NCBI GenBank assembly: GCA_002698985.1
Contig: PAAY01000061.1
Span: forward strand, 22,204-86,203
Direction: 5' to 3'
DNA length: 64,000 nucleotides
Origin: Saprospirales bacterium
GTDB taxonomy: Bacteria; Bacteroidota; Bacteroidia; Chitinophagales; Saprospiraceae
Part shown: in pieces, positions 1 through 10,399 of the stretch
How the letters are laid out: each line of letters starts with the position of its first letter
Position numbering within the stretch: position 1 is the stretch's first letter
Notes under the pieces: model-generated
Told to the model about the DNA's origin: nothing
The model's database searches: none
What the model saw: only the letters and a program-made list of their open reading frames with translations
Position numbers and translations under genes: made by a program

Positions 1-1986
1 CGGTACGGTGTATTCACCAATGTTGTCAGGCATGCGCTCCTTCAGGCGGTAGCCGTTCAGACATTCGATGATGAGTGCCGGATCGTCAGAATGCAGCATG
101 GTGTTGTACATGCCGGCAGCCTGCACGAAGTTTCTCGGTACACAGAGGTACATGCCCCGCAGAGAGCCGAGCAGCATTTGAATTGGTGAACCGGAGTGCC
201 AGATACCCTCCAGCCGGTGACCCCTCGTGCGGATGATGGCGGGCGCCTGCTGCAGGTTGTGGCTGCGGTAGCGCAGGGTGGTCAGGTCGTCGGTCATCGG
301 TTCCAGACCGTAGATGAGGTAGTCGAGGTATTGGATTTCGGCAATGGGCCGGAAGCCTCTCATGGCTAACCCGATGGCTTGTCCTACAATGCTCCATTCA
401 CGGATGCCGGTGTCAAAAATCCGCTCCTCACCGTATTTGGCCTGCAGGCCTGCCAGTGACTGGTTTACGCCGCCGATTTTGCCGACGTCTTCACCAAAAG
501 CGAGCAGGTTTGGATGTTTTGCGAAGGCCTTGTCAAAAAAGGTGTTGAGAACCTCAAAGCCATTCTTGATTTCCGACTTTTCAGAATAGACAGGTGGAAT
601 TACCGGCACATTCAGTGCGGAGTATTTGCTGTCGCTGTACAGGTAGGTATGGTACCTGCGGTGAGCCGTGGCAGAAGCTTTGGTGAGCATGTTTTCAAGG
701 TCCTCCAAGGCTTCGTTGTCCTCTTTGCGCAGCACGAAGTGCAAGCGGCGGGCATTTTTGATGACATCGCTGTAGAGCTGGGGTGGCGGGGTGTTTTGCA
801 GCGTGTCGAGCAGTTGCGTAACCTCTTCTTTTTGGCTGGTCGTCTGCAAGGCCTTGGCATAAATGGCTTGCAGTTGCTGTTTTTCTTTTTTGACGGGATT
901 GATGTAAGCAGCCCAGGCCCTGTCTTTGCATTCTTTCACGTATTGCTTGGCACGCTTCCGCATGTCAGCGATTTCCTTTTCAGTGGCAATGCCGGTTTCC
1001 ACCATCCAGTTGCCCATGATCAGGATGCAGTCGTTGTCGCGTTCCCACTGGAGGCGCTCTTTTGACTTGTAACGCTCATGCGAACCAGAAGTGGAGTGTC
1101 CGAGCTGCTGCGTGCAATCTTCCACGTGGATAAGGGCGGGGCGGTGGTTTTGACGCACGGTTTGCGCCACTTCTTCATAAAGTTCACAAAGTGCGGGATA
1201 GTTCCAGCATTTTACCTTGTGGATTTCCATTCCCCCTTTGCCTTCTTCAAAACGAAGCCCGGAGACAGCATCGGAAATGGAACCCTTCGCGGTCTGGTAT
1301 TTCTTCGGAACGGAGATGCCGTAGCCATCATCCCAAACCGACACCACCAGGGGCACCTGCAAAACGGAAGCAGCGTTCAGGGTTTCCCAGAAGATCCCTT
1401 CACTGGTACTGGCATCGCCAATGGTGCAAAAAGTGATCTCGTTGCCATTCTTTGAGAACAGGGATTTGTCAGCCAGCTTGGGGAGCTCACGGTATTTTTT
1501 CGAAGCAAAAGAAAGTCCCAGTGCTCTCGCCATCTGGGCAGCAGTACTCGAAATGTCTGAGGAGATATTGTAACGTTGGGTTTGGTCCAGCCATTCGTTG
1601 TTTTCATCGATCAGCGCTGTGGCGAAGTGGCTGTTCATCTGGCGGCCACCGGACCAGGGGTCGTTTTCAGCGTCGGCATAAAGCTGGGCAAAAAACTCTT
1701 CCACGGTTGAAAGCCCCAGGGCAAACATCAGCGTTTGATCCCGGTAGTAGCCGGAGCGCCAGTCACCTTTGCGGAACGCCCGAGCCATTGCAACCTGCGG
1801 CACCTCTTTACCGTCACCCACGATGCCAAATTTGGCTTTTCCTGTCAGAACTTCTTTTCGTCCCAATATGCTGGCCTCACGGCTAACACAGCATATCCAA
1901 AAATCTTTGAGAACCTCTTTTTTGTAAGCCTCTTCAACAGTAGTTCCACCAGGCGTGAGGATGTCAGTAATAGGTGATTCTATCAT
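1..1986 (-). CDS. 2-oxoacid dehydrogenase E1, fused alpha and beta subunits (partial, C-terminus beyond window)
   Basis: Thiamine-diphosphate E1 component of a branched-chain 2-oxoacid (or pyruvate-like) dehydrogenase complex: decarboxylates the oxoacid and passes the acyl group to E2 lipoyl. The frame is open for 662 codons from ATG at 1986 and runs off position 1. The alpha half comes first, with the ThDP segment starting GDAST near residue 190 and WDDGYGIS near 218 (a D where many E1s have N). The beta half starts around residue 480, with GEDVG near 498 and later the REWSIVGQAIGLAMRG and YRSHN segments. A single-chain alpha-beta E1 is common in Bacteroidota. Substrate cannot be read from sequence; branched-chain oxoacid is the best guess. 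No E2 or E3 gene is in view, so the complex is encoded elsewhere or to the left. Confidence 0.88.
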   Translation of the reverse strand, partial: MIESPITDILTPGGTTVEEAYKKEVLKDFWICCVSREASILGRKEVLTGKAKFGIVGDGKEVPQVAMARAFRKGDWRSGYYRDQTLMFALGLSTVEEFFAQLYADAENDPWSGGRQMNSHFATALIDENNEWLDQTQRYNISSDISSTAAQMARALGLSFASKKYRELPKLADKSLFSKNGNEITFCTIGDASTSEGIFWETLNAASVLQVPLVVSVWDDGYGISVPKKYQTAKGSISDAVSGLRFEEGKGGMEIHKVKCWNYPALCELYEEVAQTVRQNHRPALIHVEDCTQQLGHSTSGSHERYKSKERLQWERDNDCILIMGNWMVETGIATEKEIADMRKRAKQYVKECKDRAWAAYINPVKKEKQQLQAIYAKALQTTSQKEEVTQLLDTLQNTPPPQLYSDVIKNARRLHFVLRKEDNEALEDLENMLTKASATAHRRYHTYLYSDSKYSALNVPVIPPVYSEKSEIKNGFEVLNTFFDKAFAKHPNLLAFGEDVGKIGGVNQSLAGLQAKYGEERIFDTGIREWSIVGQAIGLAMRGFRPIAEIQYLDYLIYGLEPMTDDLTTLRYRSHNLQQAPAIIRTRGHRLEGIWHSGSPIQMLLGSLRGMYLCVPRNFVQAAGMYNTMLHSDDPALIIECLNGYRLKERMPDNIGEYTVP

Positions 1987-2111
1987 GGTTCTAAGCTTTA
2001 AAATTTGGTTAGGTGTGCTCTTTGGAGTCGAGCTGGCATGAGCGCTGAAAGTGGCAGGGAGTGAAATCGTTATTTCAGAACATTATTTCAAATGGCTCCT
2101 ACTTTCGGCGG

Positions 2112-2119
2112 CAAAATTA
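2112..2119 (-). promoter_or_regulatory. Predicted -7 box for the E1 gene
   Basis: On the minus strand this reads TAATTTTG, a full match to the Bacteroidota TAnnTTTG box. A TTG lies 22 nt further upstream, one or two bases more than the usual 19-21. It would give a leader of about 120 nt before the ATG at 1986. The 1987-2440 divergent intergenic region holds this box and the opposite one at 2395; I see nothing else in it apart from AT-rich sequence. Confidence 0.4.
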
Positions 2120-2394
2120 TAGATAAATTTTGGAAGTTTTTCAATTGATTGAACAATGTATTGTCATTGTGGCGATTGAGATTTAGCACTTTTTTTGCCC
2201 TTTTGCCTGCAATTTGAGTGATTCGCAAAAAGAAGTTTTGCAATTCCCGGAATCGGCGCAAGCAAGATTGGATTGGTCTGAAAGAACTTTTTTTCGAAAA
2301 GTTGCCGAGCGGAGATCGGAAGAGGCATGCACCGGTTAACATCTCATTAACGGCTGTTTGAACAACAGAGTGTCTGGCTCTCAAAGTCAGAAGC

Positions 2395-2402
2395 TAATTT
2401 TG
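2395..2402 (+). promoter_or_regulatory. Predicted -7 box for the DUF1573 gene
   Basis: TAATTTTG matches TAnnTTTG and lies 38 bases before the ATG at 2441. No good -33 TTG is seen at 19-21 nt spacing, so only the -7 element supports it. Confidence 0.4.
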
Positions 2403-2440
2403 TCCCGGTTTTGATTTCACGAACAAAAAATCTTTAAAAC

Positions 2441-2887
2441 ATGAAAAGAGTACTTTCCATTTTTGCCTTTTTGGCTTTGCTTGCAAGCACCACTTTCGCT
2501 CAGGAACAAAGCGAGCAGCCGGCTAAGGGCCCTGTGATGAAACTCGAATCAACAGAAATTGACTACGGAGAAATCGTTCAGGGATCTGATCCACTGCGTG
2601 AGTTCAAATTCACCAACGTTGGTACTGAGCCGCTCATCATCAGCAACGCCAAAGGTAGCTGTGGTTGTACCGTTCCGAAATGGCCAAAAGACCCCATCCT
2701 CCCAGGTGAGTCCGCTACCATCGAGGTACGCTACGATACAAACCGCATTGGCCCGTTCCAAAAAACGGTAACCCTCACCACCAACGAGGCTACGCCAACC
2801 CACGTTCTCAAAATCAAAGGCAAGGTGAATCCCAAGCCAAAAGAGGAGAGCGTACCAGCCAGCAACAACGGATTCAACAACAACTAA
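2441..2887 (+). CDS. DUF1573 domain secreted protein
   Basis: 148-residue exported protein. Residues 1-20 form a signal peptide ending in TTFAQ. The rest is one DUF1573 (ASH/hydin-like immunoglobulin fold) domain with the family features: an IDYGEIVQG opening strand, FKFTNVG, a GSCGCTVP cysteine motif around residues 72-79, PGES and a closing LKIKGKV strand. The C-terminal tail is short and Asn-rich. Such proteins are abundant in Bacteroidota; no enzymatic role is known. It is monocistronic: own -7 box upstream and a strong terminator immediately after. Confidence 0.9.
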   Translation: MKRVLSIFAFLALLASTTFAQEQSEQPAKGPVMKLESTEIDYGEIVQGSDPLREFKFTNVGTEPLIISNAKGSCGCTVPKWPKDPILPGESATIEVRYDTNRIGPFQKTVTLTTNEATPTHVLKIKGKVNPKPKEESVPASNNGFNNN

Positions 2888-2908
2888 TTGACCGTTTCGC
2901 TGCGCAAT

Positions 2909-2944
2909 GAAAAGCTCCGGTTGCTCATGCTTCCGGAGCTTTTC
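2909..2944 (+). terminator. Rho-independent terminator after the DUF1573 gene
   Basis: Perfect 12-bp stem (GAAAAGCTCCGG pairing with CCGGAGCTTTTC) around a 12-nt loop, ending in a T-rich run. An in-frame ATG at 2907 that could extend the next gene lies inside it, which argues for the later start of that gene at 2970. Confidence 0.85.
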
Positions 2945-2969
2945 TATTTTCACGGCCAAAATTCACCCT

Positions 2970-3923
2970 ATGTTTCTAAACATCGCCCGTTCCGGCCAAA
3001 ACCAGTGGTGGGCCTATCTGATTACCTTGTTGCTCGTCATCGCTGCGGTGGTGCTGGCGCAGGTGCCACTGGCCCTCATCTTCCTTGCAAAAGCCAACAG
3101 TGCAGGCCTGGACCCCTATGAATCGCAGGAGATGCTGCAAAACATGGATTTTACAGCCATCGGCATCAGCCAGAACATGGCCATTGTGCTGATGCTTCTC
3201 CCATTTGCGGTTGGATTGCTGGTGTTGTGGTTCAGCGTCAAGTTCATTCACAGGCGCAACCCCAAAACGATGATCAACCCTTCAGGGAGGATCAACTGGA
3301 ATAAGGTGTTCTTCGGTTTCTCGCTGTGGCTGCTGCTGACAGCCTGCCTCGAAGTCGTTTTCTATTTGCTTGACCCGGGCAGCTACAGCCTTCAGTTTCA
3401 GCCTGGGCCTTTCATAGTGCTGCTGGTCATTTCTCTGCTGCTCTTTCCTTTGCAGACTTCTTTCGAGGAAATCCTTTTCCGTGGGTACCTCATGCAGGGC
3501 CTCGGCCTGTTGACCCGGCGCCCCTGGGTGCCGCTGCTGCTCACATCTGTGGGCTTTGGGCTGATGCACTACATGAATCCGGAAGTGCAGGAATTTGGAG
3601 CTGGCTGGGCCATGTCGTACTACATTGGAGTAGGCTTATTCCTCGGTTTCATTACACTGCTGGACGATGGATTGGAACTGGCACTGGGCGTTCATGCCGC
3701 AACCAATATCTACAGTGCCCTCTTTGTGACTTTTGATTCATCAGCGGTCCAAACTCCGGCTATCTTCAAGGCAGCGGAGGTGCACATAGAATGGACGCTG
3801 GCAGGACTGATCGCAGCAGCCGTCGTTTTTGTATTTCTTTCTTCGAAAAAATACGGATGGAATGACTGGAGCCGCTGGCTCAGGAGTCCTGAAAGTGAAA
3901 ATGACGATTTCCTGAATGCTTAA
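2970..3923 (+). CDS. CPBP family intramembrane glutamic protease (CAAX protease-like)
   Basis: 317-residue polytopic membrane protein of the Abi/CPBP (Rce1-like) family. The catalytic signature is seen in order: SFEEILFRGYL (EExxxR, motif 1), FGLMHYM (FxxxH, motif 2) and GVHAATN (HxxxN, motif 3), each in or beside a hydrophobic segment. An earlier hydrophobic N-terminal half contributes several more membrane helices. I chose the ATG at 2970 because the upstream in-frame ATG at 2907 falls in the terminator of the preceding gene. The substrate is unknown; family members cleave prenylated peptides or bacteriocin-related peptides, but nothing here points to one. Confidence 0.85.
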   Translation: MFLNIARSGQNQWWAYLITLLLVIAAVVLAQVPLALIFLAKANSAGLDPYESQEMLQNMDFTAIGISQNMAIVLMLLPFAVGLLVLWFSVKFIHRRNPKTMINPSGRINWNKVFFGFSLWLLLTACLEVVFYLLDPGSYSLQFQPGPFIVLLVISLLLFPLQTSFEEILFRGYLMQGLGLLTRRPWVPLLLTSVGFGLMHYMNPEVQEFGAGWAMSYYIGVGLFLGFITLLDDGLELALGVHAATNIYSALFVTFDSSAVQTPAIFKAAEVHIEWTLAGLIAAAVVFVFLSSKKYGWNDWSRWLRSPESENDDFLNA

Positions 3924-4144
3924 CTGACTGGTCAGGTGATAACAGTTGTTTTGCTTGCTAAGCAAATCGGGTCTGTTTATTAAGGTGTACCAAGCCTTGA
4001 ATGAAAATGATTTTCTATCGGCTCTAAAGATATTCCCAAAAAAAATCATGCTTCTTTGCAGTGTATAAGCAACATTTAACGGGGTATCATGCGTTCTGGA
4101 GGTACCTGCACAATCATTTTAGTACAACACAACCCGATTCTACC

Positions 4145-5203
4145 ATGCGTATTCCAAATTCATTTTTCCTTCTGGCAATTTTGATTACTGCTTTCAGCTT
4201 TGGCTGCAAAGACGACGATCAACAGTTTGCCGATTGCTTCAATGAGCCCAAAAAGCCGAAGCTTAACCTCACACTCATTGAAGGCCCCACGGTATCCCTT
4301 CCGTCAAAAGTATCCGTGTTCTTTAGGGTGCGTGACGACAACGGCAACCCGGTCGGATACCTCACGGAAGACAATTTCGTCATTTACGAAAAAGGCCTCA
4401 ACGATCCCTGTCCAAGAATCATCTCTGAGTTTGAAGCCAAGCGCAAGATTTCCGGCAGGGAGCAGGTGTTCAACCACACCACCATGCTGCTGCTGGACCT
4501 TAGTGGCTCGGTCTTGCAACAATCACTAGCCAACTTGCAAAACGCCGCCATTGCTTTTATCGATGAAACGATGCCGGACACCATTGACAACTCCATCAAG
4601 ATGGGCATCTGGTGGTTCGACGGGGAAGATATCCTGCACGAGCTAGAAGCACCTACTTCTGATATTTGGGAACTGAAAGCCGCCGTGAATTCCATCACAC
4701 CCAACATTTCAAATGATAATTCCACTGACCTGTACGGTGCGGTCATAAAAGGAGCTGCCATTGCAGAACAGATCCTTGCAGATTACCAAAACCAGGATGT
4801 TTCCTCGGCGGTTTCTGTCGTGCTGTTTACCGACGGAGAAGACCGGGCAAACAGGTACCTGAAACAAGACGCCTACAACGCTGTGGCAGCCACTCCAGCC
4901 GATATCAGCTGGTTCACATTGGGCGTTGGCAATGAGATCAACATTCCTGATTTGCAGACCATCGGCCGCAACGGCTTTTTCCAGGCGGCCAGCATTTCGC
5001 AGCTGACGGCTGTATTCAAACAGCTTGCACTGGTGGTGAACAACGAAGCAAACAGCTTTTACCTCTTCGAGTATTGCAGCCCGATCAGGAATGGAGCCAA
5101 CAATGAGCTGGTCATCGAAGCTTTCGATATTCAGGGCAATGAGTCCGGCTTTCTGAAAACCACTTTCGATGCAACCGGCTTTACCAGTGGTTGTCAGTTG
5201 TAA
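4145..5203 (+). CDS. VWA domain-containing lipoprotein
   Basis: 352 residues from the ATG at 4145. Starting here gives a proper lipoprotein signal (hydrophobic run ending FSFGC, Cys at residue 19), whereas an upstream ATG at 4061 would bury it behind 28 residues. A von Willebrand factor A domain covers roughly residues 110-300 with an intact metal-ion-dependent adhesion site: DLSGS (DxSxS), the Thr of NSTDLYGAV and LFTDGED. A small N-terminal beta domain precedes it. Likely an outer-membrane or periplasm-facing binding lipoprotein; the ligand is unknown. A 12-bp terminator follows. Confidence 0.85.
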   Translation: MRIPNSFFLLAILITAFSFGCKDDDQQFADCFNEPKKPKLNLTLIEGPTVSLPSKVSVFFRVRDDNGNPVGYLTEDNFVIYEKGLNDPCPRIISEFEAKRKISGREQVFNHTTMLLLDLSGSVLQQSLANLQNAAIAFIDETMPDTIDNSIKMGIWWFDGEDILHELEAPTSDIWELKAAVNSITPNISNDNSTDLYGAVIKGAAIAEQILADYQNQDVSSAVSVVLFTDGEDRANRYLKQDAYNAVAATPADISWFTLGVGNEINIPDLQTIGRNGFFQAASISQLTAVFKQLALVVNNEANSFYLFEYCSPIRNGANNELVIEAFDIQGNESGFLKTTFDATGFTSGCQL

Positions 5204-5249
5204 GAGCAAATTGGTCGAAATCAGCGATAGAATCCTAAATATTTGACTG

Positions 5250-5284
5250 GAAAAGATGTCATTTGCAGTAAGTGACATCTTTTC
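5250..5284 (+). terminator. Rho-independent terminator after the VWA lipoprotein
   Basis: 12-bp perfect stem (GAAAAGATGTCA with TGACATCTTTTC), 11-nt loop, followed by a T-rich stretch. It lies between the stop at 5203 and the next ATG at 5325. Confidence 0.8.
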
Positions 5285-5324
5285 TGATTTTTAGCAAACC
5301 AGTATTCAATCACTATCTTTCACT

Positions 5325-7202
5325 ATGCGCACTTTATTTTCACTTCTCTTTGTTTTCTTTCTTTCCAGCAATTTCCTTTTCAGTCAAACCTGCCGTTGGC
5401 AGCAGCGTGTTCAATACCAGATGGATATTGACATGGACGTGGCAAAGCACCAGTTTGACGGAAAGCAGACGCTGAAGTATTTCAACAACTCGCCAGATAC
5501 GCTTTACAAAGTCTATTACCACCTTTATTTCAATGCCTTCCAGCCGGGCAGTATGATGGATTGGCAGAACCGAAATCCCCTGACGGCTGATTCGAGGGTG
5601 CGGGAACGGATTTCCAATCTAAAACCGGAAGAAACCGGATGGCACCAGGTAAAATCACTCACCTGCAACGGAAAGCCCGCAAAATTCGAAGTCAAGGAGA
5701 CCATCCTCGAAGTTACCTTGCCGGAACCCATCCTGCCCAAATCAGTGGCAGAACTGAAAATGGACTTTCGTTCGCAGGTGCCTGTGCAAATCCGCCGTTC
5801 GGGCCGGGACAGTCGTGACGGGGTGGCCTATTCCATGTCGCAGTGGTACCCCAAAATGGCAGAGTACGACTACCAGGGCTGGCACCTGGACTTGTACGTC
5901 GGCCGTGAGTTTTACGGCGTTTGGGGTGATTTTGAAGTGAACATCGCCATTGACCGGAGTTACCTGCTGGGAGCCAGCGGCGAGCTACAAAATGCCGCCG
6001 AGATCGGCTATGGTTATGAGCCGGAAGGCACCGCCGTACGCCAGCCACCGGGAGAAAAACTGACCTGGCGCTGGAAAGCGGTGAACGTCCATGACTTCAG
6101 TTGGTCAGCAGATCCCGATTACAAGCATGTGGTTGTGAGAAGGGAGAACGGACCAACCCTGCATTTCCTTTACCAGCCCAACGAGAACACCCAAGCCACC
6201 TGGGAGGCCATGCCGGCGGCGATGGACCGGGCCTTTGATTACATTCAGAAAAATTTCGGTGAATATCCCTATCCAACCTATTCTTTCCTGGAAGCCGGTG
6301 ACGGCGGGATGGAGTACCCTATGGCCACCTTCCTGCGGGCGGGTGCAGGTGTGGGCACTTTCGTTCACGAGCTGATGCACGCCTGGTACTACGGCATGCT
6401 CGGCACCCACGAAGGCAAGTACCCCTGGATGGATGAGGGCTTCACCGAGTATGCCACTGCTGAGGTGCTCAATTGGCTGAAATCTGAGGGCCTCATCAAT
6501 GGCAAACCGGATGAGAACCCACATATTTTCACCAACAACTCCTACATCTCATACCTGAAAAGAACGGAAGAGGAGCCTCTTTCAACCCACCACGACCATT
6601 ACCTGACCAGCCGCGGCGGTGGGGTTGGCGCTTATGTAAAAGGGCATGTCCTGCTCACCCAACTGAATTACATCATGGGTGATCCGGTGTTCAGAAAAGC
6701 CATGCTGAATTATTACCACACCTGGCGCTTCAAGCATCCCAATCCGGATGATTTCCTTCGGGTAATGGAGCGCACGGCGGGTATGGAGCTGGACTGGTTT
6801 CAGCAGTATTTTATCTTCAGCACCAAACAGATCGACTACGGAATCACCTCCGTTGAGAAAGCGAACAGAAAGGAAACGACCATCCGCTTCAACCGGCCAG
6901 GGCATTTCCCCATGCCGCTGGACGTGGTGGTCACATTCAAAAAAGGAAAGCAAAAAATGTACAACATCCCGCTGTACATGATGTGGGGCACCAAAACTGC
7001 TGAGAACCCGGACATGCACTACGAAGTGGTGAAACCCTGGGGCTGGACGATTCCCGAATACGAACTGACCATCGATGCCCGCTTCAAAGACATTGTAAAG
7101 GTGGAAATAGACCCATCGCAAAGAATGGTGGATGTGAACCGTGACAACAATGTCTGGATGGCCAAAACAGCCCAGGCTGAGAATTCCGGTGAAAAGGAAT
7201 AA
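5325..7202 (+). CDS. M1 family zinc metallopeptidase (aminopeptidase N-like)
   Basis: 625-residue exported peptidase. Signal peptide residues 1-20 (ending NFLFSQ). An N-terminal beta domain of the M1 saddle type is followed by the catalytic domain: GGMEYP near residue 325 replaces the classical GAMEN exopeptidase motif, then HELMH at 348-352 and the third zinc ligand Glu371 in DEGFTEY, giving an exact HExxH-x18-E. It is shorter than full M1 enzymes and lacks the large helical C-terminal domain, as usual for this Bacteroidota subgroup. Probably removes N-terminal residues from peptides in the periplasm. It is followed at 62 bp by an S9 peptidase on the same strand, suggesting joint peptide utilisation. 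Confidence 0.9.
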   Translation: MRTLFSLLFVFFLSSNFLFSQTCRWQQRVQYQMDIDMDVAKHQFDGKQTLKYFNNSPDTLYKVYYHLYFNAFQPGSMMDWQNRNPLTADSRVRERISNLKPEETGWHQVKSLTCNGKPAKFEVKETILEVTLPEPILPKSVAELKMDFRSQVPVQIRRSGRDSRDGVAYSMSQWYPKMAEYDYQGWHLDLYVGREFYGVWGDFEVNIAIDRSYLLGASGELQNAAEIGYGYEPEGTAVRQPPGEKLTWRWKAVNVHDFSWSADPDYKHVVVRRENGPTLHFLYQPNENTQATWEAMPAAMDRAFDYIQKNFGEYPYPTYSFLEAGDGGMEYPMATFLRAGAGVGTFVHELMHAWYYGMLGTHEGKYPWMDEGFTEYATAEVLNWLKSEGLINGKPDENPHIFTNNSYISYLKRTEEEPLSTHHDHYLTSRGGGVGAYVKGHVLLTQLNYIMGDPVFRKAMLNYYHTWRFKHPNPDDFLRVMERTAGMELDWFQQYFIFSTKQIDYGITSVEKANRKETTIRFNRPGHFPMPLDVVVTFKKGKQKMYNIPLYMMWGTKTAENPDMHYEVVKPWGWTIPEYELTIDARFKDIVKVEIDPSQRMVDVNRDNNVWMAKTAQAENSGEKE

Positions 7203-7222
7203 AATCGCCGTGCATTGAAATC

Positions 7223-7238
7223 CATTGCGCAGCGAAAC
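7223..7238 (-). repeat. Copy of dispersed 16-mer (GTTTCGCTGCGCAATG)
   Basis: The same 16 bases occur at 2894-2909 (plus) and 16302-16317 (plus), all in non-coding sequence. Here the word lies between the M1 and S9 peptidase genes. Confidence 0.7.
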
Positions 7239-7264
7239 AATAAATGCATCAAAACCAACTAACT

Positions 7265-9424
<2,160 letters not shown>

Positions 9425-9444
9425 ATCTTCGGAACCCAATGCCG

Positions 9445-9484
9445 AACAGCCCGGAAGTCTAATTTGATTTTCGGGCTGTTTTAG
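9445..9484 (+). terminator. Terminator after the S9 peptidase
   Basis: 9-bp stem AACAGCCCG / CGGGCTGTT with an 18-nt loop, then a short T run. Confidence 0.7.
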
Positions 9485-9540
9485 TTTGTCTTTATCCGAT
9501 CTAAATAAGCTGTCGGACAGTGCCTTTTATCATCTCCTTT

Positions 9541-9570
9541 TTGATTTCATTTAACGGGTCAATACATTTG
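9541..9570 (+). promoter_or_regulatory. Predicted promoter of the sdhCAB operon
   Basis: A -33 TTG (9541-9543, preceded by a T run) and -7 TACATTTG (9563-9570) are separated by 19 nt, a full match to the Bacteroidota consensus. The untranslated leader to the sdhC ATG at 9658 would be about 80 nt. Confidence 0.7.
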
Positions 9571-9657
9571 CGCCCCGACAGCGCTCACTAAATGTGGGGC
9601 TGCTTTCCGGAAAGTTCCGGAATGATTCTTCTACAATTACCAATCACACGCACGCTT

Positions 9658-10353
9658 ATGGGCTGGTTCGGAAGATTCCTTACATCCTCCCTCGGGAGGA
9701 AACTGATCATGAGCCTCACCGGGCTCTTTCTCATCGTTTTTCTAGTGGTGCACCTTGCAGGCAACCTGCAATTGCTTTACGACGACGGTGGCCAGGCATT
9801 TAACCTGTATGCCAAATTCATGACCACCAATCCACTCATCAAAACAGTGTCCTATCTGCTGTATGCCTTCATCCTCATCCACGCCATTCAAGGTTGGATG
9901 CTGTGGAGCAAAAACCGGGCAGCCAGGGGCAGTCAGCGCTATGCTGTACATGTGCTGCGTGGAGCTGAAGGCCAAAGCCCGAAGGTGGCTGCGCGCATGG
10001 GCTGGTTGGGCACCATCATTTTCATTTTCCTGCTGGTGCACCTGTACCAGTTCTGGCTGCAGATGAAGATGGATGCGCTGCCTTACGTTGAGTACGACGG
10101 GGTGTCCGTCAAGAACCTGTTCTATGTGGTGAAGGAGGCCTACACCGACCTCGGCTTCGTCATCTTCTATGTAGTGAGCATGTACGTGGTGGGTGTTCAC
10201 CTGTGGCACGGTTTCCAGTCTGCCTTCCAGACCCTGGGCCTGAACCACCAGAAATACACGCCGCTGATTCGCTTCGTAGGCAAGGCTTATAGCATTCTGG
10301 TGGCGGTAGGATTCGCTCTCATTCCCATCATCTTTTATCTGAGATATGCCTGA
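9658..10353 (+). CDS. sdhC: Succinate dehydrogenase cytochrome b subunit
   Basis: 231-residue membrane anchor of succinate:quinone oxidoreductase, of the b558 type that serves as a single anchor subunit in Bacteroidota. Five hydrophobic segments are visible, with histidines in or near them (LVVHLAGN, LIHAIQGW, LVHLYQFW, GVHLWHGF) that can ligate two haems. The ATG at 9658 was chosen because it starts directly with MGWFGRFLTSSLGRK, typical of the family; the frame opens 66 bp earlier without added hydrophobicity. First gene of sdhC-sdhA-sdhB, 46 bp before sdhA. Confidence 0.93.
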   Translation: MGWFGRFLTSSLGRKLIMSLTGLFLIVFLVVHLAGNLQLLYDDGGQAFNLYAKFMTTNPLIKTVSYLLYAFILIHAIQGWMLWSKNRAARGSQRYAVHVLRGAEGQSPKVAARMGWLGTIIFIFLLVHLYQFWLQMKMDALPYVEYDGVSVKNLFYVVKEAYTDLGFVIFYVVSMYVVGVHLWHGFQSAFQTLGLNHQKYTPLIRFVGKAYSILVAVGFALIPIIFYLRYA

Positions 10354-10399
10354 GTCAATGGTTCTTTCAATCATCTGTTGACCACAAACCAATAACGTT

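Noticed and set aside
2088..2384. 98-codon minus-strand open frame in the E1/DUF1573 gap
   Set aside because: AT-rich, no recognisable motif, and it overlaps the predicted promoter of the E1 gene. Treated as intergenic.
2907..2969. Longer N-terminus for the CPBP protease
   Set aside because: The ATG at 2907 lies in the terminator hairpin of the preceding gene, and the added residues are not needed for the fold.
5314..5321. Promoter box TATCTTTC before the M1 peptidase
   Set aside because: Only four bases before the ATG, too close to give a leader, and the last base differs from the consensus.
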